From Nocardia sp. BSTN01 (GTDB taxonomy: Bacteria; Actinomycetota; Actinomycetes; Mycobacteriales; Mycobacteriaceae): 64,000 nt of DNA. This document shows positions 52,556 through 63,114 of this stretch, in pieces; the stretch's first letter is position 1; each line of letters begins with the position of its first letter. Under the pieces are notes generated by a model, which did not search any database, was not told where the DNA came from, and saw nothing but the letters and a program-made list of their open reading frames with translations. The stretch spans positions 39,786-103,785 of the forward strand of contig NZ_JADKYP010000022.1 in the NCBI RefSeq assembly GCF_015354405.1, given 5' to 3'. The translations under genes and the position numbers were made by a program.

Positions 52556-54559
52556 GTGACCGGTCGCATCGCCATCGATGACACCGCCCCGGCCGTCGCG
52601 GGCGGATATTCGGCCAAGGCCGTCGTCGGCGAGGTGGTCCCGGTGCGGGCCGTGGTGTGGCGCGAGGGTCACGACGCGGTGGCGGCCACCCTGGCCGTGC
52701 GCGGACCGGGCGGCGGCCGCACCCAGCGGATCCGGATGGCGCCCGAGTTCGAACCCGATGTCTTCAATGCGGTGTTCACCCCGAATACGCCGGGGCTGTG
52801 GACCTTTCGCGTGGAAGGCTGGGGCGATCCGATCACCGGATGGCGGGCCGCGGTCGAGGCGAAACTCGCCGTCGGCCAGAGCGCCGCGGATCTGGCCAAC
52901 GATCTCGAGATCGGCGCCCGGCTGTTCGAACGGGCGGCACAGGCGGTCCCGAAACGCCAGTGGGAGAAACTGCGCGCCGCCGCGGCCGCGCTGCGCAGCG
53001 ATGCGCAACTGCCGGCGCGGGTGGCGCCCGCCTTCAGCGCCGAGGTGGCCGAGATCCTGCGCGAGACGCCACTGCGCGACCTGGTGACCCGCGGTCCGGC
53101 CCACACGGTGCTGGTCGAGCGGCGGCGCGCGCTGGTCGGCTCGTGGTACGAATTCTTCCCCCGCTCCACCGGCGGCTGGGACGCCGACGGCAATCCGGTG
53201 CACGGTACCTTCGCCACCGCGACGAAGGAACTGCCACGCATCGCGGCCATGGGTTTCGACGTCGTCTACCTGCCGCCGATCCACCCGATCGGCACCGTGA
53301 ATCGCAAGGGCCCCAACAACTCTCTGACATGCGGGCCCGACGATTTCGGCTCCCCGTGGGCGATCGGATCGGCCGAGGGCGGCCACGACGCGGTCCATCC
53401 ACTGCTGGGGACCGAGGCGGATTTCGCCGAATTCGTCCGTGCCGCAGGTGAACTCGGCCTGGAAGTGGCACTGGATCTGGCGCTGCAGTGCGCGCCCGAC
53501 CATCCGTGGGTGCGCAGCCATCCGGAATGGTTCACCACTTTGCCCGACGGCACCATCGCGTTCGCGGAGAATCCGCCGAAGAAGTATCAGGACATCTACC
53601 CGCTGGATTTCGACAACGATCCGGATGGGTTGTATGCCGCGGTCCTGGGTGTCGTGCGGCACTGGATCGCGCTGGGCGTCACGATTTTCCGGGTCGACAA
53701 TCCACACACCAAACCGGCCGACTTCTGGGAATGGCTGATCGCGCAGGTGCGCCGGACCGATCCCGACGTGATCTTCCTGTCCGAGGCATTCACCCGCCCG
53801 GCCCGCCTCTACGGCCTGGCCCGGCGCGGATTCTCCCAGTCCTATACGTATTTCACCTGGCGCACCGGCGCCTACGAACTGGCCGAATTCGGTCGCGAAC
53901 TCGCCGCCAAGGCCGACGAGGCCCGGCCCAATCTGTTCGTCAACACTCCCGATATCCTGCACGAGAGCCTGCAGCACGGCGGTCCGGGCATGTTCGCCGT
54001 GCGCGCCGTGCTCGCTGCCACGCTGGGTCCGAGCTGGGGAATGTACTCCGGTTTCGAACTTTTCGAACATCGGGCGGTGCGCCCCGGCAGCGAGGAATAT
54101 CTCGATTCGGAGAAATACCAGCTGCGCCCGCGACGATTCGCCGAGGCCGCGGCGCGCGGTGAATCGCTGGAACCGCTCATCACCCGGCTGAACGAGATTC
54201 GCCGGGCACATCCGGCACTACAACAGGTGCGCTGCATCACCTTTCACCACGTCGACAACGAGGCGCTGCTGGCGTATTCGAAGGTCGATCCGAGCTCCGG
54301 GGACGCGGTGCTGGTCGTGGTCAACCTCAATCCGTTCGGCGCCGAGGACGGCATGATCTCGCTCGATATGCCGGCCATCGGGCGGGAATGGCACGATCGC
54401 CCGACGGTCCACGACGAGATCAGCGGCGAGGAATACCACTGGGCGCAAACCAATTACGTGCGGCTGGATCCGGTGCGAGCACCCGCCCACATCCTCGCAC
54501 TCCCAGCGATTTCCGCGGCCGCTCGCACCGAATTGGCCTACCGCAGGACATTCCGGTGA
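52556..54559 (+). CDS. glgE: alpha-1,4-glucan:maltose-1-phosphate maltosyltransferase
   Basis: GH13_3 enzyme that extends alpha-1,4-glucans with maltose units from maltose-1-phosphate. The 667-residue protein has an N-terminal beta-sandwich domain (1-100), then the barrel with [11 protein letters not shown] near 237, nucleophile Asp381 in [11 protein letters not shown] and acid Glu410 in [19 protein letters not shown] and the C-terminal domain are also typical. The mycobacterial enzyme is about 700 residues. It is followed 34 bp later by glgB, so elongation and branching are co-expressed. Confidence 0.96.
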   Translation: MTGRIAIDDTAPAVAGGYSAKAVVGEVVPVRAVVWREGHDAVAATLAVRGPGGGRTQRIRMAPEFEPDVFNAVFTPNTPGLWTFRVEGWGDPITGWRAAVEAKLAVGQSAADLANDLEIGARLFERAAQAVPKRQWEKLRAAAAALRSDAQLPARVAPAFSAEVAEILRETPLRDLVTRGPAHTVLVERRRALVGSWYEFFPRSTGGWDADGNPVHGTFATATKELPRIAAMGFDVVYLPPIHPIGTVNRKGPNNSLTCGPDDFGSPWAIGSAEGGHDAVHPLLGTEADFAEFVRAAGELGLEVALDLALQCAPDHPWVRSHPEWFTTLPDGTIAFAENPPKKYQDIYPLDFDNDPDGLYAAVLGVVRHWIALGVTIFRVDNPHTKPADFWEWLIAQVRRTDPDVIFLSEAFTRPARLYGLARRGFSQSYTYFTWRTGAYELAEFGRELAAKADEARPNLFVNTPDILHESLQHGGPGMFAVRAVLAATLGPSWGMYSGFELFEHRAVRPGSEEYLDSEKYQLRPRRFAEAAARGESLEPLITRLNEIRRAHPALQQVRCITFHHVDNEALLAYSKVDPSSGDAVLVVVNLNPFGAEDGMISLDMPAIGREWHDRPTVHDEISGEEYHWAQTNYVRLDPVRAPAHILALPAISAAARTELAYRRTFR

Positions 54560-54593
54560 CCGCACGCCGGACCACCGCCCGGCGGCCGCGCCG

Positions 54594-56780
54594 ATGAATC
54601 GGCGTGATCTGATGCTGCTGGCCGCCGGCACCCACACCGACCCGCACACGGTCCTCGGCGCGCATCCGCATCCCGACGGAACGGTGATCAGAACCCTTCG
54701 GCCCCACGCCGATTCGGTGTCGGCCCGCATCGGCGGCGACGATCATCCGCTGCACCACATCGGCCACGGCGTCTTCGAGGGCGTGGTCGGATTTCCGGAT
54801 CTGTGGGACTACCGGCTGGTCGTGGCGTATCCGGGCAGCCGGACCGTCCTCACCGCCGACGGATACCGCTTCCTGCCTACGGTCGGCGAACTCGATCTGC
54901 ACCTGCTCGGCGAGGGGCGGCATCGACGGCTCTGGGAGGTACTCGGCGCCCATCCGCGCCGCTACACCACCCTCGACGGCGAGGTCACCGGCACGTCGTT
55001 CGCGGTATGGGCGCCGAATGCGCGCGGTGTCACCGTCTTCGGCGATTTCGACAGCTGGAGTGGAACGAGTACGCCGATGCGCCGGCTCGGATCGTCCGGG
55101 GTGTGGGAGGTGTTCGTCCCCGGCGTCGCGGCGGGCACGCGATACAAATATCGCGTCCACGGCGCCGACGGGCGGACCGTCGACCACGCCGATCCCCTGG
55201 CCTTCGCCGCCGAAACCCCGCCCGCGACGGCATCGGTCGTCACCGACACCACTCACCGGTGGTCGGATCAGGACTGGTGCGCCGCCCGCGCCCGGCGCGA
55301 CCCCACTCGCGAGCCGATGAGCATCTACGAGGTTCATCTCGGCTCGTGGCGGCCCGGGCTCGACTATCGCAGCGCCGCCGAACAGCTCGCGGAATACGTT
55401 CGGGCCCAAGGTTTCACCCACGTGGAACTGCTGCCCGTCGCGGAACACCCGTTCGGCGGCTCCTGGGGGTACCAGGTCACCTCCTACTACGCGCCGACCG
55501 CCCGCTTCGGCTCCCCCGACGATTTCCGCGCGTTCGTCGATCACCTGCATGCCCACGGCATCGGCGTCGTCCTCGACTGGGTGCCCGGCCACTTCCCACG
55601 CGACGAATGGGCCCTGGCCCGCTTCGACGGCACCGCCCTCTACGAACATCCCGATCCTCGTCGCGGCGAGCAATTGGAGTGGGGCACCTACATTTTCGAC
55701 TACGGCCGCAACGAGGTGCGCAACTTCCTGGTCGCGAACGCGCGGTTCTGGCTCGAGGAGTTCCATATCGACGGGCTGCGCGTCGACGCCGTCGCCTCGA
55801 TGCTGTACCTGGACTATTCGCGTCCGCCCGGCGGCTGGGAGCCGAATGTGCACGGCGGACGGGAGAATCTGGAGGCCGTCGCCTTCCTGCGCGAACTGAA
55901 CGCCGCCGTCCACGCCGATCATCCCGGCGTGGTGACCATCGCCGAGGAATCCACCACCTGGCCGGGAGTCACCCGGTCCACGGAGGTCGGCGGGCTGGGC
56001 TTCACCCTGAAATGGAATATGGGCTGGATGCACGACACGCTCGGCTACCTCGGGCGCGATCAGGTGCATCGCAGCTGGCACCACAACGAGATCACGTTCT
56101 CGGCGGTCTACGCGTGGAGTGAGAACTATCTGCTGCCGATCAGCCACGACGAGGTGGTGCACGGCAAGGGCACGCTGTGGACCCGCATGCCCGGCGACGA
56201 CTACGCCAAAGCCTGCGGCGTCCGCGCGGTCCTGGCCTACATGTGGGCACATCCGGGTAAACAACTGCTGTTCATGGGCCAGGAGTTCGGCCAGTTCCGG
56301 GAGTGGTCACACGACCGCGGGCTGGACTGGGACGAACTCGCCAACCCGCTGCACGACGGTATCCGCGTCCTCGTCGCCGATCTCAACGCCGCCTACCGCG
56401 CCCACCCCGCGCTGTGGACGCAGGACACCGCGCCCGGCGGTTACGCCTGGATCGAGGCCGACGACCACGTCCACAACGTGCTCGCCTTCCTGCGCTACGG
56501 CACCGATGGCTCGGTCGTGGCCTGCGTCTTCAACTTCTCCGGTATCGAACACCGCGACTACCGCATCGGACTGCCCGTTCCCGGCACCTGGCACGAAATC
56601 CTCAACACCGACGCCACCCCCTACGGCGGCAGCGGCACCGGAAACCTCGGCGCGGTATCGGCGTCGGCCTGTCCCTCGCACGGCCGGCCCTACTCGGCGG
56701 AGGTCACCATCGCACCCAACAGCGCCGTCTGGCTGACGCCTGATCACCACCGCAGCATCGGCAACGGCCGCAACGGATGA
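54594..56780 (+). CDS. glgB: 1,4-alpha-glucan branching enzyme
   Basis: GH13_9 transferase that makes alpha-1,6 branches in glycogen and capsular glucan. The 728-residue protein has two N-terminal CBM48-like regions (about 1-100 and 115-225), then the barrel with [19 protein letters not shown], the nucleophile Asp398 in [11 protein letters not shown] and the acid Glu451 in VTIAEEST. Its 3' end overlaps the converging HD gene by 37 bp. Works with GlgE upstream. Confidence 0.96.
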   Translation: MNRRDLMLLAAGTHTDPHTVLGAHPHPDGTVIRTLRPHADSVSARIGGDDHPLHHIGHGVFEGVVGFPDLWDYRLVVAYPGSRTVLTADGYRFLPTVGELDLHLLGEGRHRRLWEVLGAHPRRYTTLDGEVTGTSFAVWAPNARGVTVFGDFDSWSGTSTPMRRLGSSGVWEVFVPGVAAGTRYKYRVHGADGRTVDHADPLAFAAETPPATASVVTDTTHRWSDQDWCAARARRDPTREPMSIYEVHLGSWRPGLDYRSAAEQLAEYVRAQGFTHVELLPVAEHPFGGSWGYQVTSYYAPTARFGSPDDFRAFVDHLHAHGIGVVLDWVPGHFPRDEWALARFDGTALYEHPDPRRGEQLEWGTYIFDYGRNEVRNFLVANARFWLEEFHIDGLRVDAVASMLYLDYSRPPGGWEPNVHGGRENLEAVAFLRELNAAVHADHPGVVTIAEESTTWPGVTRSTEVGGLGFTLKWNMGWMHDTLGYLGRDQVHRSWHHNEITFSAVYAWSENYLLPISHDEVVHGKGTLWTRMPGDDYAKACGVRAVLAYMWAHPGKQLLFMGQEFGQFREWSHDRGLDWDELANPLHDGIRVLVADLNAAYRAHPALWTQDTAPGGYAWIEADDHVHNVLAFLRYGTDGSVVACVFNFSGIEHRDYRIGLPVPGTWHEILNTDATPYGGSGTGNLGAVSASACPSHGRPYSAEVTIAPNSAVWLTPDHHRSIGNGRNG

Positions 56781-57265
56781 CGCAGCGCCCACCGCGCGGC
56801 GCTGTGGGCCAGAAACCGATGAAAGCCGTGATACGGCAGCGCGGCGACGACGGCACGTACCTCGGCCCGGGGCACACCGCCGCGCAGGAGGCCGCCGCTG
56901 ACGTCGATACGGTCCGCGATCCGGAAGGTCTCGGTGATCGGATCCTCCACCGCGCGTACCCGGTGATGGTCGAGCACCATCCGCCGGACCGCCTCGAGGT
57001 CGGAGATTCCGAACTCGGCCGCGCACTCCTCGGCCAGTGCGGCGGAGGGCGCCAGATAGTCGAAGGTCCCGGCGGTCCAGATGCCGAGGTCGTGCACGGC
57101 CCACGCGAGCACCGCCGCATCGGGCAGCGGGGTATCGAGCAGCGCCCGGTGGTAGTTGAGGCAGCGCAGCACGTGGTTGCGGTATGTCGTCAGATCGTCG
57201 CCCAGGTGGTCGCGGTGCCGGTCGAGGACCGCGGTGACGATCGGATGCTCGGTTCGCACGGCCAT
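56744..57265 (-). CDS. HD-domain protein
   Basis: A 173-residue protein with HD-type metal residues: His in [15 protein letters not shown], His-Asp in [12 protein letters not shown], and a later [26 protein letters not shown] with an Asp. HD proteins are phosphohydrolases acting on nucleotides or small phosphates; the substrate is unknown. Overlaps the end of glgB, as converging genes. Confidence 0.8.
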   Translation of the reverse strand: MAVRTEHPIVTAVLDRHRDHLGDDLTTYRNHVLRCLNYHRALLDTPLPDAAVLAWAVHDLGIWTAGTFDYLAPSAALAEECAAEFGISDLEAVRRMVLDHHRVRAVEDPITETFRIADRIDVSGGLLRGGVPRAEVRAVVAALPYHGFHRFLAHSAARWALRHPLRPLPMLRW

Positions 57266-57271
57266 CCGGGC

Positions 57272-57640
57272 TCAGAACTTCCAAGGCGCCGGCAGGTCCG
57301 GGACCACGCACCCATAGGTGTGCTCGATCGACACCGGAGTGCCGCGAACCGTGCCGTGCGCGCGCAACTCCACCGGGTAGTACCGGAAGCAGCGGACTCC
57401 GGAATCCGAATCCGGGAGCGTCAGTTCGGCATCGGCCAGATACGCGCAGGCCGCGGAGGCCTCGGGATGTGAGCCGCCGATCGGATCGCAGGTCAACGTG
57501 ACGGTGCGAGGCGAACGGTCGGGTTCGGTGCGGGTGAAGATCAGTCGGGTGGCCGCATCGTGGGCCGCGGCGCTGCTCGCCGGCAGCAGCATTGCCGCGG
57601 CGCATGCGGCGCCGATCAGACCACGCGTCGTTGTCTTCAC
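57272..57640 (-). CDS. secreted subtilisin-inhibitor-like (SSI) protein
   Basis: A 122-residue precursor. Residues 1-27 form a signal peptide (KTTTRGLIGAACAAAMLLPASSAAAHD) that ends at an Ala-rich cleavage site. The SSI signature LTCDPIGGSHPEASAACAYL is complete, and the second disulfide is VRC ... YGC. The reactive-site loop reads CFRYYPV, so Arg is the likely P1 residue and trypsin-like proteases the target; the loop is one residue shorter than in SSI. GGGAGG precedes the GTG at 57640. Confidence 0.88.
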   Translation of the reverse strand: MKTTTRGLIGAACAAAMLLPASSAAAHDAATRLIFTRTEPDRSPRTVTLTCDPIGGSHPEASAACAYLADAELTLPDSDSGVRCFRYYPVELRAHGTVRGTPVSIEHTYGCVVPDLPAPWKF

Positions 57641-57743
57641 ACCGGCCTCCCGTCCCCACGCCGACGGCGGATTCCGCCGGCGCCTGCGCCGATTATCGGT
57701 CGTCGCGGCCGATCGGTCGATCACCGCGACGACCGGGCGCGGC

Positions 57744-58640
57744 TCAGTACAGTGCCGTCGCCAGCTTGCGCCGGGCCGCTACCACGACCGGATCGGCGGT
57801 GTCGAACAGCTCGAACAGCTCGACCAGCCGGGTCCGCACGCGATTGCGGTCGTCGCCCGCGGTCCGCTTGATCAACCCGATCAGCCGATCGAAGGCGGCA
57901 TCGGGCTGCTGATTGAACAGTTCCGCATCGGCGGCGGTGAAGGCGGCGTCGATATTGCCCGGATCGGCGTCGGCCACCGCGATCGCGTCGGCCGGCAGTT
58001 CGCGGGCACGGCCGAAGAATCGGACCTGCCGCAGCGCCGCCTTGGCCTCCTCATTGCCCGGTTCGGCGGCGAGGATCGCCTCGTAGGCGGCCTCGGCCCC
58101 GGCGATGTCACCGCGATCGAGCGCCTCCTCGGCGGCCACGAACCGCGGATCCTCCGGTGCGGGCGCCTGGCCCTGATCGTCACCGGCGCCGGGAAGTTTG
58201 CCCCGCACCGCGTCGACGACCGCGGCAAGCCACTGCTTGACCTGTTCCTCGGGCTGCGAGCCCTGGAAATCGGCCAGCGGCTGCCCGGCGGCCACCGCGA
58301 TCACGGTCGGAATGCCCTGCACTCCGAAGGCCTGCGCGATCCGCATATTCGGCTCGGCCTCGATGGTGGCCAGCTCCCAGCTGCCCCCGGCGCTGCCGAC
58401 CAGCCGCTCGAACAGCTTGACCAGTTCGACACTTCCCGGGCTGCGCTGCGAATACAGGACGACGACAACCGGCACCTCGAGCGATCGTCGCAGCACCTTG
58501 GTCTCGAAATCGGCCTCGGTGACGGCGTGATCGCCCGGAACGTCCGTGGCGGACGGCTGTTTCAGAGCGGACAGATCCACCGCGCCGGACATGGCGGCGG
58601 CAGCGGCGGGCGAGGGACGACGTGCAGCAGGTCGAGTCAC
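57744..58640 (-). CDS. thioredoxin-fold/TPR chaperone, YbbN (CnoX)-like, redox-inactive
   Basis: A 298-residue protein: a thioredoxin domain (about 35-145; VVVVLYSQRSPGSVELVKLFERL, GIPTVIAVAAGQPLADFQG) followed by a helical TPR-like domain (160-298). The CxxC site is SPGS at 67-70, so it cannot do thiol exchange and may act as a holdase like E. coli CnoX. Orthologue of Rv1324 by position. The start is a GTG at 58640 with CAAACT 7 nt upstream; an internal ATG at 58592 is possible. Confidence 0.85.
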   Translation of the reverse strand: MTRPAARRPSPAAAAAMSGAVDLSALKQPSATDVPGDHAVTEADFETKVLRRSLEVPVVVVLYSQRSPGSVELVKLFERLVGSAGGSWELATIEAEPNMRIAQAFGVQGIPTVIAVAAGQPLADFQGSQPEEQVKQWLAAVVDAVRGKLPGAGDDQGQAPAPEDPRFVAAEEALDRGDIAGAEAAYEAILAAEPGNEEAKAALRQVRFFGRARELPADAIAVADADPGNIDAAFTAADAELFNQQPDAAFDRLIGLIKRTAGDDRNRVRTRLVELFELFDTADPVVVAARRKLATALY

Positions 58641-58653
58641 GACATCCAGTTTG

Positions 58654-59007
58654 TCACGACGCGGCGGGCGCCGGGGTCGCGGCCGGGCTCAGCTCTCCCA
58701 ATTGTCCGGTCCGAATCGCCCAGCGCTCGAACCAGACCGAGGTGAACGGCACCACCGTCGACACCAGACCCAGCAGGATCGTCTTGCCGGGCCATTCGTA
58801 TTCGCGCCAGGCCAGCAGCAGGCTCACCGCGTACAGCAGGAAGATGATGCCGTGCAGCATGCCGAACACCATCACCGGCCAGGTGATGGGTTCGGGCAGC
58901 CGCTTGAGCACCGAACCGAGCAGCAACAGCGCCCACGACGGCGCTTCCAGCAGTCCGAACAGACGCACCCGCTTGGCCACGGTGCTCACGTCGAAGAATT
59001 CGCCCAT
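58654..59007 (-). CDS. DUF3817 membrane protein
   Basis: A 117-residue protein with three hydrophobic segments: VRLFGLLEAPSWALLLLGSVLKRLP, PVMVFGMLHGIIFLLYAVSLLLAW and KTILLGLVSTVVPFTSVWFERW, the DUF3817 pattern. Second copy in the window (the other is at 33260-33667). CACAAT 7 nt before the ATG at 59007 suggests a leaderless start. It precedes the thioredoxin-like gene on the same strand by 13 bp. Confidence 0.82.
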   Translation of the reverse strand: MGEFFDVSTVAKRVRLFGLLEAPSWALLLLGSVLKRLPEPITWPVMVFGMLHGIIFLLYAVSLLLAWREYEWPGKTILLGLVSTVVPFTSVWFERWAIRTGQLGELSPAATPAPAAS

Positions 59008-59077
59008 GGCCACCATTGTGCCCAACGACTACGCAGCGTCGTAGTAGGTGTGGGTCATGCCACAGCGCGAACCGAGG

Positions 59078-60259
59078 TCAGACGCGGACGATGAGGGCGT
59101 CGCCCTGGCCGCCGCCACCACACAGCGCGGCCGCACCCACACCGCCACCGCGGCGCTGCAACTCCAGCGCCAGGTGCAGCACGATCCGCGCGCCCGACAT
59201 ACCCAGCGGGTGACCGATCGCGATCGCACCACCGTTGACGTTGACCTTCTCCGGATCGATCCCCAGCTTGCGGGTCGAGGCGATCCCGACCGCCGCGAAC
59301 GCCTCGTTGATCTCCACCAGATCCAGATCCGCCGGCGAGATACCTTCCTTCGCGCAGGCTTTCGCGATCGCGTTCGCGGGCTGGTCCTGCAGCGTGGAAT
59401 CCGGACCGGCCACCACACCCGCGGCCCCGATCTCCGCGATCCAGCTCAACCCCAGCTCCTGAGCCTTCGCCTTGCTCATCACGACCACCGCGGCCGCACC
59501 ATCGGAAATCTGCGACGCCGACCCCGCGGTGATCGTGCCGTCCTTGGCGAACGCGGGACGCAGCTTGCCCAGCGACTCCACCGTCGTATCCGCGCGCACG
59601 CCCTCGTCCTCGCTCACCACGATCGGGTCGCCCTTGCGCTGCGGCACCGACACCGGCACGACCTCGTCGGTGAACACACCGTTCTTCCACGCCGCGGCGG
59701 CCTTCTGATGCGAGGCGGCGGCGAACGCGTCTTGCTCGGCGCGCCCGATCCCGTCACCGGCGTTGCGGGACTCGGTCAGCGCACCCATCGCCTGATCGGT
59801 GAAGATGTCGTGCAGCCCGTCGTAGGCCATGTGGTCACGCAACGTGACATCGCCGTATTTGAAGCCCTCCCGCGACTTCTCCAGCATGTGCGGGGCCCGG
59901 CTCATCGACTCCTGACCACCGGCCACCACGATCTCGTACTCACCGGCGCGAATCAGCTGATCCGCCAACGCGATCGCATTGATACCCGACAAACACACCT
60001 TGTTCAGCGTCAACGCCGGCACATCCATCGGAATACCACCCGCGACCGCGGCCTGACGCGCCGGAATCTGACCAGCGCCAGCGGTCAGCACCTGACCCAT
60101 GATCACGTAATCGACCTGCTCGGGCGCCACCCCACCACGCTCGAGCGCCGCCTTGATCGCGAAACCACCCAGATCCGAACCGGAGAACCCGGACAACCCA
60201 CCGAGCAACCGACCGACCGGAGTACGGGCGCCGGAAACAATCACAGAGGTGGTGGCCAC
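59078..60259 (-). CDS. acetyl-CoA acetyltransferase (thiolase II), FadA4-like
   Basis: Condenses or cleaves acetoacetyl-CoA. The 393-residue protein has the nucleophile Cys89 in [10 protein letters not shown], the NEAFA motif, the catalytic His in [10 protein letters not shown] and the second Cys in [15 protein letters not shown] sits 6 nt before the GTG at 60259; an upstream ATG at 60280 lacks one. Orthologue of Rv1323 by position, next to the methylmalonyl-CoA epimerase gene, so it may supply precursors to propionate metabolism or mycolate synthesis. Confidence 0.95.
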   Translation of the reverse strand: MATTSVIVSGARTPVGRLLGGLSGFSGSDLGGFAIKAALERGGVAPEQVDYVIMGQVLTAGAGQIPARQAAVAGGIPMDVPALTLNKVCLSGINAIALADQLIRAGEYEIVVAGGQESMSRAPHMLEKSREGFKYGDVTLRDHMAYDGLHDIFTDQAMGALTESRNAGDGIGRAEQDAFAAASHQKAAAAWKNGVFTDEVVPVSVPQRKGDPIVVSEDEGVRADTTVESLGKLRPAFAKDGTITAGSASQISDGAAAVVVMSKAKAQELGLSWIAEIGAAGVVAGPDSTLQDQPANAIAKACAKEGISPADLDLVEINEAFAAVGIASTRKLGIDPEKVNVNGGAIAIGHPLGMSGARIVLHLALELQRRGGGVGAAALCGGGGQGDALIVRV

Positions 60260-60403
60260 GATGAACCTCGCTTCTCGCATTCAGGGACGCAGCGGCGAGC
60301 CGCTCACGCACTCGGTGGCGGGCCGCCCTCGTACTCGACGACGGGCCGCTCTCGTACTCAACGGTAACCCGTCCCGTCGCGGCAGCTCCAGGTAGGTGCG
60401 CGC

Positions 60404-60409
60404 TACCTT
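60404..60409 (+). promoter_or_regulatory. -10 of a leaderless promoter (epimerase)
   Basis: TACCTT, 6 nt before the GTG at 60416. Confidence 0.5.
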
Positions 60410-60415
60410 CGTAGA

Positions 60416-60886
60416 GTGAGCACTACCGATACGTCCGCGTTCATTCCCGCCGATTACGTCATCGCCGTCGACCACGTCGGCATCGCCGTGCCCGATCTCG
60501 ATACCGCCGTGGCGTGGTATTCGGACAATCTCGGCATGGTCGAAACCCATCGCGAGGTCAACGAGGCCCAGGGTGTGCACGAGGCGATGCTGTCGCTGCC
60601 CGGTTCCGGCGACGACGCCACTGCTCTGCAGTTGCTGGCGCCGCTGAACGAGGAGTCCACCATCGCCAAGTTCATCGGCCGCAACGGCCCCGGATTGCAG
60701 CAACTGGCCTACCGCGTGACCGATATCGACGCGGTAGCTACCTTCCTGCGAGGCCGCGGCGTCCGTTTGCTGTACGACGCCCCCCGCGCCGGTACCGCGA
60801 ACTCGCGGATCAATTTCATCCACCCCAAGGATGCTGGCGGTGTGCTCGTCGAACTAGTCGAACCGGCCGCGAATCCTACTCACTAG
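60416..60886 (+). CDS. mce: methylmalonyl-CoA epimerase
   Basis: Interconverts (2R)- and (2S)-methylmalonyl-CoA in propionate metabolism. The 156-residue vicinal-oxygen-chelate protein has metal His in VDHVGIAVPDLDTAVAWYSDNLGM, GPGLQQLAYRVTDID, and the C-terminal Glu in VLVELVEPA. Orthologue of Rv1322A by position. The usual symbol mce is unrelated to the MCE transport proteins at 14.6-18.4 kb. Confidence 0.95.
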   Translation: MSTTDTSAFIPADYVIAVDHVGIAVPDLDTAVAWYSDNLGMVETHREVNEAQGVHEAMLSLPGSGDDATALQLLAPLNEESTIAKFIGRNGPGLQQLAYRVTDIDAVATFLRGRGVRLLYDAPRAGTANSRINFIHPKDAGGVLVELVEPAANPTH

Positions 60887-60959
60887 TACCGCAATACGGC
60901 CACGGAAACTGTTCATAACGACATTCGCAGTCGACTCACCATGGTGGGTCGACAGGCTG

Positions 60960-60965
60960 TAGTTT
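60960..60965 (+). promoter_or_regulatory. -10 of a leaderless promoter (DivIVA-like gene)
   Basis: TAGTTT, 7 nt before the ATG at 60973. Confidence 0.5.
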
Positions 60966-60972
60966 GTGGGGC

Positions 60973-61965
60973 ATGTCGTCCACTGAGCCCGATCGCAATC
61001 GCTTCGTCGCGTTGCCTTTCACGGTAGTACGTAAAGGCTACGACCGTGACGAAGTACGCAATTACTTCGACCGTTTCGATGCCGAGCTGAGGGTCACCGC
61101 AACAGATCGCGATGCCGCCGCCGCTCAGGCCCGTAACCTGGCCGCCCAGCTGGAGGACGCCCGCGACGAGATCGATGAGCTTCGCAAGGAAGTAGATCGC
61201 CTGTCGGTTCCGCCCACCACCGCGGAAGGCATGAGCGACCGAATCTCCCGGATGCTGCGATTGGCATCCGACGAGGCGTCCGAGGTCCGCGCGCAGGCGC
61301 AGGCCGAGGCCGCCGAGATGATCTCCATCGCGGAGCAGCAGGCCACCGAGATGCGTGGCAAGTACGAATCCCTGCTGGCCGAGACCAAGGAGAAGCGCGA
61401 GGCGCTCGAGGTCGAATTCGAGCAGACGCTGTCGAACGCGCGCGCCGAATCGGCCAAGATCGTCGAGGCCGCCCAGGCCGATGCCACCCGCATCACCAAG
61501 GAGGCCGAGGCCAAGCGCAAGGCCGCCCAGCAGGACTTCGAGGCCACGATGGCCGAGAAGCGGACCAAGCTGACCAAGGCCATGGAGGAGCTGGAGGCAT
61601 CCAGCCGCTCCGACGCCGCCCAGCGCATCAAGGAGGCCACCGACGAGGCCAACCGCCTGGTCACCTCCGCCACCCAGTCCGCCGATCGCAAGATCGCGCA
61701 CGCCAAGGAACTGGCCGAGGAAATGCGCGTGCTGCGCGGCCGAGTTCTGGCCCAGCTGTTGGGTATTCGCGGCCAGCTCGATTCGGTCCCGGCCATGCTG
61801 GCCGCGGTCAACCGCGAGAGCGAACTGCTCGACGGTGCACCGGAGCAGCGTTCGCTGTCCGGTAAGCAGTCCGGAGCCGGCCGGCAGAAGGCCATCCCCG
61901 AGGTCAAGGCGGAAAACGAAGAGTCCGTCGACGAAGAGCGCGAAAGCGCCGAAGTCTCGAGCTGA
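60973..61965 (+). CDS. DivIVA-like coiled-coil protein
   Basis: A 330-residue protein. The N-terminal 45 residues (FVALPFTVVRKGYDRDEVRNYFDRFDAEL) have the DivIVA-type motif with the GYDRDEV turn. Residues about 45-270 are long coiled coils rich in Glu, Ala, Lys and Gln, and the C-terminus is acidic. Such proteins organise polar growth or division in actinobacteria; this is not the essential Wag31, which lies in the dcw cluster. It converges on a zinc-ribbon gene across a strong terminator. Confidence 0.82.
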   Translation: MSSTEPDRNRFVALPFTVVRKGYDRDEVRNYFDRFDAELRVTATDRDAAAAQARNLAAQLEDARDEIDELRKEVDRLSVPPTTAEGMSDRISRMLRLASDEASEVRAQAQAEAAEMISIAEQQATEMRGKYESLLAETKEKREALEVEFEQTLSNARAESAKIVEAAQADATRITKEAEAKRKAAQQDFEATMAEKRTKLTKAMEELEASSRSDAAQRIKEATDEANRLVTSATQSADRKIAHAKELAEEMRVLRGRVLAQLLGIRGQLDSVPAMLAAVNRESELLDGAPEQRSLSGKQSGAGRQKAIPEVKAENEESVDEERESAEVSS

Positions 61966-62012
61966 CAACACGCGCCACCCCCTCAGGGCGACAACATTCA
62001 CCACCCGTTTCG

Positions 62013-62046
62013 AGGCCGCTCCCGCACCGCGGGGGCGGCCTTCTCT
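62013..62046 (+). terminator. intrinsic terminator after the DivIVA-like gene
   Basis: GGCCGCTCCCGC (62014-62025), a three-base loop, and GCGGGGGCGGCC (62029-62040) form a 12-bp stem with one G-T wobble, plus an A-T pair at the base. It is followed by TTCTCT. It is the clearest intrinsic terminator in the window and lies between converging genes. Confidence 0.75.
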
Positions 62047-62068
62047 ATCCCCGCACCCGGCCCCCGGG

Positions 62069-62371
62069 TTACGACCAACGCCGCGTGATCGTGCGGGTGT
62101 GCCGCCCGCGCCAGCAGCCGGAATGCCAATGCCGGCGGTCGTTTTCGCCGCCCTCGGCGGGCCAGGCCACGATATGCGCTGTGCCCGGCGGGATCTCGTG
62201 ATCGCAGCCGGGGCACCGATAGGTCTTCACCGCACGCGAACCCGGAATCGTGCGCACCACAAAGATTTCCGCGCCGCCGGGCCCGTCCTCGGTGCGCCCG
62301 AAGACGTCACCGATCGGTCGCGGATCCCGGGGGAGCCGCGACGATTTCGGACGAGGTTTCCGGCGTGCCAC
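62069..62371 (-). CDS. small zinc-ribbon protein
   Basis: A 100-residue basic protein. TYRCPGCDHEI and HWHSGCW supply Cys/His ligands for one zinc site. It resembles proteins annotated as ATP/GTP-binding next to nucS in actinobacteria; no nucleotide motif is visible, so that name is not used. The gene follows nucS by 8 bp and is probably cotranscribed. Function unknown. Confidence 0.82.
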   Translation of the reverse strand: MARRKPRPKSSRLPRDPRPIGDVFGRTEDGPGGAEIFVVRTIPGSRAVKTYRCPGCDHEIPPGTAHIVAWPAEGGENDRRHWHSGCWRGRHTRTITRRWS

Positions 62372-62379
62372 GAGCGCCC

Positions 62380-63069
62380 TCAGAACAACCGGAATTCGGT
62401 ACTGTCGGTGCCGCGCAGGGCATCGTAATCAAGTGTGACGCAGCGGATCCCGCGATCGGTGGCCAGGGTCCGCGCCTGCGGTTTGATCTGTTGTGCGGCG
62501 AAGACACCGGTGACCGGTGCCAGCAGCGGATCCCGGTTGAGCAGTTCCAGATACCGGGTGAGCTGCTCCACCCCGTCGATCTCGCCGCGGCGTTTGATCT
62601 CGACCGCCACGGTGGCGCCGTCGGCGTCACGACACAGGATGTCCACGGGGCCGATCGCCGTCATGTATTCGCGCCGGATCAGCGTATAACCGTCACCCAG
62701 CGTGCCGATGTGCTCGGCGAGCAGCTCCTGCAGATGCGCTTCCACGCCGTCTTTCACGAGCCCGGGATCCACGCCCAGCTCGTGCGCGGAGTCGTGTTCG
62801 ATGTCCTCGACGGTGATCCGCAGCTCCTCACCGGCTTTGTTGGTCACCACCCACAGCAGAGAGCCGTCGGGCATCGTCTCGACATCGGTCTCACGCTCCT
62901 CCAGCCAGCACGGCGGGCTCATCCAGTTCAGCGGTTTGTAGGAACCGCCGTCGGAATGCACCAGCACCGAACCGTCCGCTTTCATCATCAGCAGCCGACG
63001 GGCCATCGGGAGATGTGCGGTGAGCCGACCCACGTAATCGACCTGGCAACGAGCAATCACAAGGCGCAC
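62380..63069 (-). CDS. nucS: mismatch-specific endonuclease NucS (EndoMS)
   Basis: Cleaves mismatched DNA in the non-canonical repair pathway of actinobacteria, which lack MutS/MutL. The 229-residue protein has the N-terminal binding domain ([38 protein letters not shown]) and the nuclease domain with GPVDILCRD and [24 protein letters not shown], the D...ExK motif. GTG 63069 follows TAAACT by 6 nt. Orthologue of Rv1321. Confidence 0.95.
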   Translation of the reverse strand: MRLVIARCQVDYVGRLTAHLPMARRLLMMKADGSVLVHSDGGSYKPLNWMSPPCWLEERETDVETMPDGSLLWVVTNKAGEELRITVEDIEHDSAHELGVDPGLVKDGVEAHLQELLAEHIGTLGDGYTLIRREYMTAIGPVDILCRDADGATVAVEIKRRGEIDGVEQLTRYLELLNRDPLLAPVTGVFAAQQIKPQARTLATDRGIRCVTLDYDALRGTDSTEFRLF

Positions 63070-63075
63070 CGGTCG

Positions 63076-63081
63076 AGTTTA
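63076..63081 (-). promoter_or_regulatory. -10 of a leaderless promoter (nucS)
   Basis: TAAACT on the minus strand, 6 nt before the GTG at 63069. Confidence 0.5.
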
Positions 63082-63114
63082 GGCCCTCGCCGAGACCGCT
63101 TGCGCGCGGGGCGA

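Noticed and set aside
52368-60259. A novel biosynthetic cluster around glgE/glgB, the hydrolase, HD protein and inhibitor
   Set aside because: Genes are on mixed strands, belong to unrelated families and follow the mycobacterial housekeeping order with single insertions.
60416-60886. Link between the gene symbol mce and the MCE transport genes
   Set aside because: The product is a vicinal-oxygen-chelate epimerase; the name is a coincidence.
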